Source: Paragorgia papillata (Eukaryota; Cnidaria; Anthozoa; Scleralcyonacea; Coralliidae). From it: DNA of 64,000 nt. Positions 20,389-32,507 of the stretch are shown here, piece after piece (the first letter of the stretch is position 1; each line of letters opens with the position of its first letter). The notes beneath the pieces are model-generated. The model was not told where the DNA came from and searched no databases. It saw only the letters and a program-made list of their open reading frames with translations. The stretch covers positions 1,136,001 to 1,200,000 of the forward strand of contig JAWNZC010000280.1 of assembly GCA_035771165.1 (NCBI GenBank), written 5' to 3'. The translations under genes were made by a program, and so were the position numbers.

Positions 20389-23065
20389 ACAGCCAGCGAA
20401 ATGCGGCTTTAGTGATCTGACACGAACGTAAACAACAAAGATGACAACGAAATCGCTTCGTGAGAGTCATCTTTATCTTTTAAAGACTTCTTTTATCAAA
20501 TATACCCATCCTCAACCATTGGAAAATATTGTAGAATTAATTTTTATTTTAAAGTACTACTGGTTTGGACAGGAAAAATCCAGAAGTGAAACTAATGTTT
20601 AAACAAAAAATCAGGGGGGTTCCAAGCGGGCTTTTTTTATTTTTAGTATTTTTAACCCTATTTATGAACTGTTTGTAAAAATATCATTCTAAAATTCTAA
20701 AATTTGGCATTTTAAAATATATAAATTTCAAACTCCGTAAAACAAATCTATATTGCTATTATTGCGCCAAAGAAATAGTCTAATTCTGTGGTTCAACCCC
20801 CCGGCATTTTTTAGTTCCGTATTCGTAACTGGCCAGTTTCAGATTTAGTTTCAGATTCGAGCAAAAAAGCTGGCGCTGATTGTAAAAACGCGGATCGTGG
20901 ATAAACATTACAAGGTGATGGACCCGCATGTCCAATATACCCATGTGGAATAAATTTTGATTTCGACAGTGTTGTTCTCAAGTTTTTACAACTTTTTAGA
21001 AAGTCAGGAAAAATCCGGGAAGCTTGTAGTACATAATGTTGATACAACTTTCCAACATGTTATTTTGAGCACCGATGAAAGTATTATATAATTTCCTAGC
21101 AAAAGGCATAAAGTTTACCTGATTTTTTTGTCGAATATATCCAAGGCATTTTCTAGTTGAATAAATTTTGCTTTTGACAGTGTTGTTCTCATTTTTTTAC
21201 AACTTTTTAGAAAGTCAGGAAAAATCCGGAAAGCTAGTTGTGATAATGACTTATCGAAGAAAGTGAATCTGAAACTAGAAAATGCTGGGGGGTTAAACCC
21301 CAGAATGCAGCTAGTTCTTTGCCGCAATATACAATCAGTGACAAAAGTGTTGGGACACTTCAAACTAAAGGACAATATTTTCCACTTCAATTATCCCCCG
21401 GCCCCCCTGTTCAATGTTGGTGACTCTTTAGGCGTTCATTTCAACGCTCACTGAGTTCCTTATTTTAAATTCAACATTGAATAGGGAGGGGGAGGGAGGG
21501 ATATAATTTACTACCAAAATAATTGAAAGAAATATTAGGTAAGTACCAACAATACGAGATGTCCCAAGGTATTTTGTCACTGATTGTAATGTAGACTTGT
21601 TTTAAACGGTTTGAGCTTATAAATTTTGAAATGACAATTGTTAGAATGTTAGTGTTAAGATATTTTTACAGTTTGTAAGTTGGGTTAAAAAAACTATAGG
21701 AAAAAAATATTAAGTTGAGTAACCCCCCTGATTTTGTGCTTAAGCACTCGTTTCACTTCTGGATTTTTCCTATCCAAACGACAAGTGCTTTGAAAGAAAA
21801 ATTACATCTACAATTTTTTATATTTGAGGATAGGTATATTTGATAAAAGAAGTCTTTAAAAGATAAAGACAACTCTCACGAAGTGATTTCATTGTTGACT
21901 TTGTTGTTTATGTTCATGTCAGATAACTAAAGCCGCGTTTCGCTAGCTATCTCTCTGGATTTTTCCTGGCGAAACGGTAAGCGCTAGAAAACTGTAATTT
22001 GCATCAAACCATTAGGTATATTACAATAATGGATATATTCGACAAAAAAATCATGTAAACTTTATGCCTTTTGCTAGGAAATGATATAATACTTTCATCC
22101 GCGCTCAAAATAACATGTCGGAAAGTTGTATCAACATTATGTACAAGCTTCCCGGATTTTTCCTGACTTTCTAAAAAGTTGTAAAATAATGAGAAGAACA
22201 CTGTCGAAAGCAAAATTTATTCCACATGGGTATATTTGACATGCGGGTCCATCACCTTGTTAATGTTTATCCACGATCCGCATTTTTACAATCAGTGCCA
22301 GCTTTTTGGCTCGAATCTGAAACTGAACCACAGGGAGCCCAACTCTGATGCCTCTTTTTTTGTTTTATTATATTGAGCTTGATTGAAAACCGAGGCTGCT
22401 TAACAGTTGTGTAAGCTGGGATCGCGGCACTTCTCTTAACAGTTGGTAATATATGCATATATATGCAAACTACAGCGCGCGGTAATTTGAAACTCGAAAC
22501 AGCTGTGGGCTTCTGTGCCACGTGAATGGCGTGTGACGCTCACTGAAAGCTGAGATGACTAAACACGCAGTCAGTGACGCAGTGCTGGAAAACGCGTGTT
22601 TTATCACACCTCATCATTAGTTTCACTTCTGGATTTTTCCTGACCAACTGATAAAGCGCTCTAAAGGCTCCAAAACAGGTTTATTTGAACCTCACGTTCA
22701 TGGACATGGGTATATTTGATAAATGATTAGCACCCACAGATGGACTTCGCGGCAATCTACAGTTTTCTACGCAGAATGCATCTCTAGTTTCAGATTCGAA
22801 TCTGAATCTGAAACCTTTCATTTCCGTAGGCTAGGTCCGACTGTGTCTGCCTCCTCCACAGGCTCTTCTTATAATTTTTAGGAAAATATTTGTTAAATTT
22901 CTCATTTTGAGCGAAGCTCGATTGCGTTTGTGAAGCCAGGGAAATATCACAACTTGTCCGCAGAATATTAAATTGACTTGTCCATACATCTTGTTGACAA
23001 GTTGTGACTTGTGAGATTTTTACGTTTGTATGTCAACTGTCAAAGATAATAAAATTACTGAATAC

Positions 23066-24684
23066 TATGAGGCGCCATGTGACAAAATATCAGTTGACAA
23101 ATATATATTATATATAGTACGAATAAATATATGTATCAATGAAAGATATATTCGTATTACTAACATCAAAAATACATGTATTTGTATTAGTACAGAGGTG
23201 TATATATTTATAATCATGGATAAATGTATTTGCAGCTACCATATAAATATATCAGGAATTTTCTGCCATATATATATATCAGACATTTTCTGCCATATAA
23301 ATATATCAGAAATTTTCTGCCATATAAATATATCAGGAATTTTCTGCCATATAAATATATCAGGAATTTTCTGCCATATAAATATATCAGGAATTTTCTG
23401 CCATATAAATTTATCAGGAATTTTCTGCCATATAAATATATCAGGAATTTTCTGCCATATATATATACCAGACATTTTCTGCCATATAAATATATCAGAA
23501 ATTTTCTGCCATATAAATATATCAGGAATTTTCTGCCATATAAATATATCAGAAATTTTCTGCCATATAAATATATCCGGAATTTTCTGCCATATAAATA
23601 TATCAGGAATTTTCTGCCATATAAATATATCAGGAATTTTCTGCCATATAAATATATCAGAAATTTTCTGCCATATAAATATATCAGGAATTTTCCAGTA
23701 ATACTTCATGTATGCTGATTATTAGGTCTTCTCAGAGGTGCCGTAGACTGCAGCACAAAGCTAAGAGTAGAGTACAATGCATTACAGTGATTATAGTGCA
23801 TTGGACTGCTGTGGACTGCTGTGGACTGCTTTAGAGTGCTTTAGACTACTTTAGAGTGAATTAGAGTGAATTAGAATGCTTTAGAGTGAATTAGAGTGCA
23901 TTAGTGTACTTTAGAGTTGCTTTATATTGCTTTATAGTTCTTTAGAGTGCTTTAGACTGCTTTAGAGTTAATTAGAGTGCTTTAGAGTGCTTTAGAGTAA
24001 TTAAGCCGGTTTTCCACTTCACCATTTCGCTCGCCGCTGACGAAATTTGTCCTGCCAGCATCAAGCTGTTCATAATTATGGCAGAAAATTCCTGATATAT
24101 TTATATGGCAGAAAATTCCTGATATATTTATATGGCAGAAAATTCCTGATATACTTATATGGCAGAAAATTCCTGATATATTTATATGGCAGAAAATTCC
24201 TGATATATTTATATGGCAGAAAATTCCTGATATATTTATATGGCAGAAAATACCTGATATATTTATATGGCAGAAAATTCCGGATATATTTATATGGCAG
24301 AAAATACCTGATATATATAAATGGCAGAAAATTCCTGATATAATTCTATGCATGGCAGAAAGTTCCTGATATATTTATATGGCAGAAAATTCCTGATATA
24401 TTTCTATGGCAGAAAATTCCTGATATATTTATATGGCAGAAAATTCCTGATATATTTCTATGGCAGAAAATTCCTGATATATTTATATGGCAGAAAATTC
24501 CTGATATATTTCTATGGCAGCTGCAAATACACTTATCCACGATTCTAACATAAATATATACACCTCTGTACTAATACAAATATTTTTGATGTTAGTAATA
24601 CGAATATATCTTTCATTGATACATATATTTATTCATACTATATATATTTGTCAACTGATGTTTTGTCACATATGGCGCCTCATA
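23066..24684. mobile_element. Fold-back element with tandem-array arms, 6-bp target duplication
   Basis: GAATAC flanks both ends (23060-23065 and 24685-24690). The termini are TATGAGGCGCC and its complement. Each arm has about 170 bp of unique TIR and then about 16 copies of a 27-bp unit (AATATATCAGGAATTTTCTG core), at 23235-23695 and in inverse orientation at 24078-24515. The centre holds TTAGAGTGCTTTAGACTGC-type repeats. Open frames across the arrays are a 27-bp period effect. The layout resembles fold-back/Galileo-type transposons. Confidence 0.85.
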
Positions 24685-25328
24685 GAATACCACATAATTC
24701 CATAAACAAAACATTAAACATAATTTTACCTTGAAGACTGGGGCGGTGGACGAAATGAATGCACATTTTCTTGAGTATACATGGTAGTTTGGATTTCCAA
24801 CGGTCGCCATGCATTGCGCACAGCGGTTTTCCTCCAAAAAAGAAACAAAATGGCGGGGGACGCTACAGAATAAAGAACTGACCAGGTTTACTGGCTGCGA
24901 GCACTGATCTATATAAGAGACTGGATAGAGCATCTATTATCTGAGCGCCTTCAGAAATTGAAGCCGGAAGTTACGCCCTAATTTGTAAGCGACGCCATAT
25001 TGGATGGTCCCACCATGAGGAGTGAGTTGCTATATTTTACTGTTGTGAATTCGTTGTTTTCGCATATAATCACGAAATAGACGAACAACACAAATCCATT
25101 TTGGTATTTCAAGCAACGGGACACATCATGGAACTATGGAGGACCTAAGAACGTGAAGGGAAACTGAATCGTAAGTAAATAACTTGATATTTTGACGAAA
25201 TTTCGAAGGGGACGGAGAGCTCCCGAAGGGTTATTTACCAACACGCCGGGTCAGCAGCGGCTAAAAAGTGGCCAAACTGCGACGGCAGTATGCATGGAAT
25301 GCGCAGCGGATGTCATACAAAAAACAAA

Positions 25329-26045
25329 ATGGCCTTGCGGCGAAGGCGAGACAAATTGTCCGTAGAGCAGGTTATTGAGGAAGTTTGTTTGGAAGAGCAC
25401 AGCCCGGTTGCTACGAAAGAACAAAGCTTGTCCTTTCGCGATGTTTTACGGCGTTCTTTGGACGAGTTCAACAACCTAAAGGATGAAGTTAATCTTAATG
25501 GATTTCACAGGGAAGCCGCCTCATCTCTGGAGGACATATACAAGAGGCATAAACGGCAGCGAGATAGTGAAGACCATTTGGAGAGCCTTCTTACATCTAC
25601 TGTTAAAGTAGGTCCAATAATAGAAGCAGAAATTAAGATCTGGCTCAAAGGTATACGTCGGCGGCTTGTTTGTACGCCAACCTTTCATAACCCTTGGTGT
25701 ATCGTGCTGAAACGAGATATGCCAAGGCAGGTATTTGAAACATTTCAAGTTGGCAGTGCAAGAGGAACTTCGTCGTTTGGTATTGTGGCTGAGGGCAATA
25801 AAGTAACATTCACGGAGTCAAAAAGGATAGTACGTGACTTTTCAAAACTGTGCGGGCTTTCACGGAGCGAAATAGAAGAAACATTTAAGAAAGAGTTTAA
25901 GGGAAAGCGAGTTGGATGGAGGGCTGAACTTATTGTGACGAAGGAGAAACCATTTGTGGTGTCTTATGACGAAAAGAAAATGCAAGTAAACGTATCCTGT
26001 AGTTTTGGATGTTGGAACCAGTTTGGGTATGGTTTCCACAGTTAG
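25329..26045 (+). CDS. Transposon-encoded protein of unknown function
   Basis: The frame starts MALRRRRDKLSVEQ at 25329 (an in-frame ATG also lies at 25290). It contains a helical region (FRDVLRRSLDEFNNLKDEV) and a segment GPIIEAEIKIWLKG, and ends FGYGFHS. A GT (GGTATGG) near 26027 could be a splice donor, so the C-terminus may differ. I recognise no family. A damaged inverted copy of part of it is at 26862-26975. Its place just inside the left TIR, transcribed toward the transposase-like gene, suggests an accessory or DNA-binding role; this is inference. Confidence 0.5.
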   Translation: MALRRRRDKLSVEQVIEEVCLEEHSPVATKEQSLSFRDVLRRSLDEFNNLKDEVNLNGFHREAASSLEDIYKRHKRQRDSEDHLESLLTSTVKVGPIIEAEIKIWLKGIRRRLVCTPTFHNPWCIVLKRDMPRQVFETFQVGSARGTSSFGIVAEGNKVTFTESKRIVRDFSKLCGLSRSEIEETFKKEFKGKRVGWRAELIVTKEKPFVVSYDEKKMQVNVSCSFGCWNQFGYGFHS

Positions 26046-26861
26046 ATGTACAACAGGTTACTATTACTAGTATGCATGAATCAATGTTTGTTGCTGGGCT
26101 ACTCCACCTTTCAATTTTAAAATTAAATGATTTTATGTATCAATTCTAGGAGATTTAGACATAGCAACAAACATTGATCATGTGTTAAGGTTGATTTTCA
26201 CTACTCCCAAGAACTGTTAAAATGAGTTTGAATTTGATGAAAGTGCTCGCTGCGAGTCTGTTCTTGTGAGTAGTGGAGGTCAATGTTTGCTCAATCATAC
26301 ACCTTATTCATACATTATTAATTGCCAGTTCCAATATTCTTTTATGTCTCATATATAAATCAGTTTGTGTTACAAGCCTTTTAAATATTTTTTTTCCAAA
26401 TTTTAATACTGTTTGCTGATTAATTTGCAGTACATTAAACATATTAAATCAATACTTGTGATTCCAATTTATTACATGTTTATATATACACATTTAAAAG
26501 AGTTAAGAATATTCAACTGGTAACCATTTACTGTATGAATAAAGTATATGCTATTATCTGGTTCTCATATTACTTACATTCAGCCACACACCTAACTCAT
26601 TTTATGTTAAACTCTTTCTTAAATCTTTCTTTTGCCTGGTGTTTTGAATGCCCTGTAGTTTTGAAAAGTAATTGCATTTACTATCAGCATTATTCAATTT
26701 GACTGTATATATATTGTCCACAATAATTAATACCCAATGAAGAAATTCCTCTTAATTTTGCCAACTTGAAAAAATTGAAATATGTGCCTTGCTAGATCAA
26801 AGGGAGAAAATCATGAAATTTAAGAAATACAAATGAGCCATCAACATGTACAGTACCTTTG

Positions 26862-26975
26862 AGCCATACTTCAATTTCTTTTTCTATAATTGGACCTACT
26901 TTAAGAGTAGATGTATGGAGAATCTTCAAATGGTCTTCACTCTTAAGTTAACTTCATCCTTTAGGCAGTTGAGAA
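26862..26975 (-). pseudogene. Inverted, damaged copy of part of the 25329-26045 ORF
   Basis: On the minus strand this reads SEDHLKILHTSTLKVGPIIE, the counterpart of residues about 92-110 of the plus-strand ORF. It is preceded by LKDEVNL, with the intervening 25-30 residues deleted and the frame shifted. The order and sequence leave little doubt about common origin. Confidence 0.7.
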
Positions 26976-27636
26976 ATTTGACTTTTCAAACCGATGTAAA
27001 ATTTTGTTGAACCTAATGTGTATTTGACATACAGTATGACAAATGTGACATTTGAAATACACATGCTGTAAGTTTTACAGTGAAGTTAATGTGCTTTATT
27101 TGTACATGCAGCCTACAATGCTGTGATATTCAAAGATAACACAATTTGAAGGAAATGTTAAACTAGTAGATCTATGGCAAATTTTAGTTATTAGCTTATC
27201 TGCTTAAAAACATATACAAATTGTAAAAAAGTATCTTACACTGTAGGCATTGAACTATTTATATAACAGTATTGCAAGACAGTTGAAAAAAAAACATTTT
27301 ATTCTTTGAATTTTGTAGTGTAACAATACATAATAATTTGAAAGGGCCAGTCATAATTATGTACATGAAATATTTTAGCAAATGTTTTGAAATTTTAAAG
27401 TTCAAAATTCATAATTTTCTCTTGTGTAGAATGTGTCACATTCTGTGGTTTTTAATGTACATGTATGTCATGACTGGTCCCTAAATATATTTTATACTTC
27501 ATTGTAGTTGTACTTATACTGTACATTGAACAGTTTGGTAGGTGTATCACAATACCTACTGCTATTACAAAATCCCCTTGATTGTATATTATAGTACTTT
27601 ATTACAAGATTTCAATTTTAATATATATCTTGTATT

Positions 27637-27945
27637 ACCATAGTTATTCTAAACATGGTTTGGAAACCCGGCAAACTTCAAAGCGGTCAACAATCAAGCT
27701 ACGATTCATGTTGAAAGGTACACGAAGGTGCACAAATCCTTTGTTGTAGGTTTATTAATATTTAAACAGTACGGTTGAGCGATTCAACCCAAACGTTGCT
27801 ATTGGATGATTGCTTCATTATACAGAAAACACAATATGTTCAGTAACCGTGAAAGTGCACACATTTCCATAAACCTGAACAAAAACATAAAACAATGACT
27901 TTTGTTGAGCTGCCAAACCATGTTTCTATTAACTATGGTATTACT
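27637..27945. mobile_element. About 300-bp MITE inside the transposon
   Basis: Ends are TTACCATAGTTATTCTAAAC and its near complement (GTTTCTATTAACTATGGTA). The interior has partial inverted segments (TGTGCACTTTC and GAAGGTGCACAAATCC). No coding capacity. Confidence 0.65.
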
Positions 27946-29306
27946 AAATAAAATACTGAATACTAAAAATATTGGTAGTCTCTAAAATAATATTCTCTAA
28001 TAATACTCTTTAGTTAGTCCTTATATTATTGCTATCATAATACTATATTGGTAAAAATATCAAATTATCTTTTCATTCTCTTGAAATTACTCAGGCCCAG
28101 GCGCAAACAAATTGAGAAAAGCAAGTCGAGTCAGTCACTCTTGTCTGGCTGACATGGCTCGCCTGTTTTGCATCTGGGTATAAGTAGCACTTACAGTATG
28201 ATATGGATTGTCAAAATCTATTTGAGAATATTCATATTACCCATATTAATATTTTGTAAATTTCCATATATATTATTTTTACCTTGCTATAGATATTTTT
28301 AATCTTTTCCTTTGCACAGAAATATTATTCTTTTTCTTCGCACACATGAATATAATTTTTGTCTCGTGCAAAACATAATACCTGACACTGTGCTTTTAAT
28401 CTTGTAACTACTGGAGTATGTACATTTGTATAGGTAATAGCGTGGTTTTGGGTGCAATTTGGAAAAAAACATGCACGAGTGAGGTTTTCAAAGACTATCA
28501 AAATGGCACAAGTCCGAAGGATGATATTTGAAAAACTCACGAGTGCATGTTTTTTCCCAATATTTACATGAGAAATCATGCTATTACTTATTAATAATAT
28601 ACATGAAAAAATTAACATGAAGATAACATTTCTAATCAAAATGCTTTTTCAAATAACATACATAAAAATCAGAATCGAGAATTTTTTCATGTATATTATA
28701 GGTTTGTAATATGACATTGCAACCTCATACCCAACGTCTTATTTCCAGTGTAAGACCCTGGGTATGAGGTTGGCATGATTGCTGGCATTGCTGCTTGTGG
28801 TACTCAATACATGTTTGTGATGATGTATCAATAGGCAATCAATGTTTCAACTTAAATAAACAGAAAGTCAGAAACAAGTTTGTTACACAATGTTTTTTGA
28901 AAGGTATTCCCCAACATCGTACCAAGGTCATTTTCTCCGTGTAAAAATGTCCTTGACATGAGGTTGAGTATTGGCAGGTATTCACTTGTTACCCCAAAAT
29001 AGCTGATACTATCAGTCGACTAAAGCTGGTTTTCCACTGGTGATTTTTTTTTACTTTTGTCTTCAAAGCTCTAATACGCACAAGCGACTCGTGCCCCCCC
29101 CCCCCCCCCTCCCTCACTGTGCTCCCCTTCCCTAAACTAATAGCACAGGGGACTCCTGTTGTTCCAGTTAGAATTAATTATAAATTTTCAATTTGTGCAA
29201 TAGAAATGTCCCTTTGTAAAGAAAAATCACAAGTGATAAACCAGCTTAAAGGACGTTTTAAACAAACAACTTGTCACAAGTTTGTTGAGGGCCTTCCTTT
29301 GAGATT

Positions 29307-32300
29307 TTAGAAAACTAAACCAGAAATTTTCTTTCCTTGATGCACACTATCATCAATTAGGGTTGTTAGCTTGTCCCCACAAAAGGAACACTTCAGATCA
29401 CTTTCATTAGTTTTTTCTAACCCACAGTAGCAATAATTGGTGTCATTGAAAACTCTTGGTGGGATGTAAACATTTTTACTTGGAGTATTAGAGCATGGCT
29501 CATGGCCATGCTCTGGAAGCCACACTAGCATTATATACTCGTGCCTAAAAATTTCCTCCCACCGCCTCTGATATGTTGTATTTCGACTTAATCTTTGAAG
29601 AGCGATATGTTTTGCCTCTCGCCCCTCCATTGTTACAGTCAGTAGCCCTTGTCCATAAACATCAAACATATACTTAGTATGCACAGGGACCACATGACCG
29701 ATGGTCCAAATAGTTGGATTAACCGAAGTTGGCATAAATAAAGCATTGGCACGGTAGTATTCACGTGCTGTAGAAGAAAGGGTTGCAAGATTGCCTTCAT
29801 CAATCTTAAATCTATTGAAAATAGAGCAGCAATCACGCAACTTGAGACCAATGTAAGCTAATGCCAAAACAAATTGCCCTTGCTTCTGGTTATCTCCAGT
29901 CTGGCTAATTGACTTAATGAGCCGCATGAAGTTATGACAAAACAGTCTAGAGTCCTTGCCAGTGAAGCGATATGTCATGTCGCCTTTGCACCCTTGAGTT
30001 TCATCATACCACCTTTTTACTTTTCCAGCCAACCGTGTTGCCTTAACTTCATACTGGAGACCAAAAACAACTTTTGCAAAGCAACTCTCAATTGGCACAT
30101 TTGAAAATAGTTTGCAAGATGATGGTTGCAGCTTTGATTTGGCAATAGCTTCCTTCAACAAGCTCTTAAAAAAGTATTGCCATGCATTATTCTTCAAATG
30201 TAGAGGTTCAACATGTGCCTTGTCAATTAATTCACAAACTAGAGGAACAAATTCCTGTCGACTCTTCCTCTTGGAAATGTATTCAGTCACCTTACCTCTT
30301 TTAGTCTTATCTGACCCAGACCTGCCCTTTAATGTTGCTTTAAATTTTTCAACATCAGCAGCTACCTTAACTCTGTCAGAATAAGCCCAAGGCTTCCATT
30401 TACATGAAACATCAGCACCATATTTCCCTTGTAAATCACTCATGTCAGACTGACATACATTCCCGAATGTTGAGAAATATGATGCTGCATTGTTTAACTC
30501 CCCACCAAGCATTGCCAGCATTTTCATGTCATTGGGTAATTCCTCAATTGAAAATGTGACTGACAGACCATTGATTTCAAATAACTTGCCCTTTAGGTCT
30601 GACATTTGCTTGCACACTGCCAACACATACTTCTTAACTACCAATGATGTTTCCTCACAATTACCTCCAAAAGTAAGAAAGTTGTCACTACTTGAAGCTA
30701 TTCGTTTACCGGCATTAATAAAACTCAGAAGAAAAGAACAGGCAGTTTCATTTTTGCCAAATGGGCAACCGTCACCACCAAAAGCAACAAGAAATGTTCC
30801 CTCTGCTTTTCCAAACCAGTTTAATACTTTGGCACGACACGGAACACTTAAATAAAATTTAGCTAGCCGAGGTAAATATTCTCTTAAATCCCTAAAACAA
30901 CCATGCATGTTCTCATCCTCAGCAATATAGTCTTTAAACTCTTCCTTAATGTCATAGATAGTCCCAATATCTATGGATTTAATTTCCTTGGCAAGTGTAT
31001 TATAGGTAACTAACTTTGGAATTGGACATTTTGGCAAAAATGTAATAGCTGTTCTTTTCTCATTATTATACTTCATGGAAGAAGACAGTCTAACTGCTTG
31101 ATACTTTCTCTTCCCCATAACCCCAGCAGTATAATATGTTGAAATACTTCTCAACACATTATCCTTTGATTTTTCAAAAGCTAACCTATCTATCTTTTGC
31201 TTCTGCTCAATAACATAGGAAGTAAGTTTGTCATTAGACAAAACATAATTCCCCAGATCCTGAATTTTACATTTTTTATTTAATGTATCAAACAAACCAT
31301 CAAATGCTGGTCTTTTGTTGGTCAGTGACCCTCCATGGATTGTGAATGCTGAATGTAATGTCTCTCTCCTTCTCCGTACCAAAGTTCTTTTAGCACTGTA
31401 GTTTCCTTCATGTAGAGATGTGGGTGGCCGTGCTTGTTTGGTTATCTATATAACAGTATGCAAAAATAATATTAGAACAAAATAAAATCTTCAAAATTGA
31501 AATAGCAAACTTGGGGGAAGAAGGGAAAATTATAATGCAATAATTAATTACAACTAAGGCGGCTCAGATATGATATACAATATACAAATTTGTACACGGT
31601 TATATTAAACCTGTAAAATAGAACCAATATACTTTAGGCTAAAACTCAACGTACATTGCTTATATTTGGAGCTGCTTGAATATTTTGCTGTAATGCATCA
31701 TATTTATCTTTGCCATTACTAATCTGCAAACAAATTAAAATAGTTTTAATAAAAAAAGGGTTAAGAAAAAGTCTCAAAATACCCATTACATGTATAAGGA
31801 GTGGCATCCATACCCACATTGCCACGAGAAACGTCAATTTGACGTTTGTGGGTGGGGGTTTATTGACGTTTTCACGGTGGGTTGGTCGTTTATAAAAAGA
31901 AACGTCAAATTGACGTTTCTCGTGGCAATGTGGGTATGGATGCCACCCCTAACATAAAACCAAGATAAAACCCAAGAATTTAATACATTAAATTTGACCC
32001 TACTCGATCACTAATGTTTGGTTTCAAAATTCAATGTATACCGGCACTTTAAATAGCAACTACTTTGTTTAAAAGATTCCCAAAAGGCAAAAGCTTAATT
32101 GTTTAAAGTCAGATACTTTGAAACCTCAGTCAATTATTAATATCAGACCAGATGACAGATCACCACATTTCATAATATTTTGCCAATAGGGGAACAGCCA
32201 ACTGGGTTTTTGTATAGTCACAATGTATATATTATTATATATATATGAATATGTATATATAAATATGTAGACACCGTCCTATTATAAAGGCTAATTGCAA

Positions 32301-32507
32301 ACTGTTTATGTTCAGCAATAAATAATAATTATTTACTCATTTATAAAGTACCTTCTCATTCAGCCTTCGGATTCTTTGCTGTTGTGCTTTAAGTTCCTTC
32401 TCACGATCTGCTCTTTCCCTGGCTGCTTGACTAAGTTCAGTTGCTTGCTCGTGATTTGCCTTCATGAATGCAGCAAGTGGAAATCGTTTGCTTCGTTTAG
32501 GAGGCAT
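29307..32507 (-). CDS. 787-aa transposase-like protein, three exons
   Basis: Exons 32507-32352, 31723-31655 and 31445-29307 join in phase 0 with GT/AG borders. The start MPPKRSKRFPL is followed by a Lys/Arg/Glu-rich coiled coil (about residues 25-50). Conserved-looking blocks are FGGDGCPFG (about residue 300), NDMKMLAMLGGELNNA (about 380-395), a WTIGHVVPVH and GREAKHIAL region (about 670-705), FRHEYIMLVWLPEHG, and a Cys tail (CYCGLEK, then CSFCGD) that may bind zinc. The spaced D, D and E could form an RNase H-like DDE site; this is inference. I associate the WTIGH/GREAKH block with repetitive proteins of cnidarian genomes but know no named domain. No frameshift or stop is seen. An AT-rich promoter and the right TIR lie upstream. 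Confidence 0.75.
31798..31952. mobile_element. 155-bp palindromic MITE in intron 1
   Basis: AGTGGCATCCATACCCACAT and AACGTCAATTTGACGTTT are mirrored at the other end. The arms are about 55 bp around a GGTGGGTTGGTCG centre. It lies in the first intron of the transposase-like gene. Confidence 0.8.

Larger units (their letters stand above)
18438..22844. mobile_element. 4.4-kb Mutator-like fold-back element, 9-bp target duplication
   Basis: GTCTGCCTC occurs directly at both ends (18429-18437 and 22845-22853). The termini are ACAGTCGG and CCGACTGT. The inverted arms are long: the 18470-18640 block is mirrored at 22650-22830 and the 20400-20585 block at 21750-21935. A 9-bp duplication with long TIRs is typical of MULEs. 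No transposase ORF is visible. The interior is full of CAGGAAAAATCCAGAA and TCAAATATACCCAT copies. An inverted-LTR insertion lies at 18847-20388. Confidence 0.8.
26046..29300. other. Transposon interior, non-coding apart from a fragment and a MITE
   Basis: AT-rich sequence inside the 9.76-kb element. It holds an inverted fragment of the left ORF (26862-26975), a small palindromic repeat at about 27350-27485 (GGGCCAGTCATAATTATG mirrored by CATGACTGGTCC), a MITE at 27637-27945, CTCATACCCA-type inverted repeats at about 28720-28765, and a run of about 20 C near 29094-29111. Confidence 0.6.

Noticed and set aside
23030..24540. Long open frames of 98-223 codons on both strands
   Set aside because: They run through 27-bp tandem units; 27 is a multiple of three, so frames stay open by period. 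The peptides are pure repeats.
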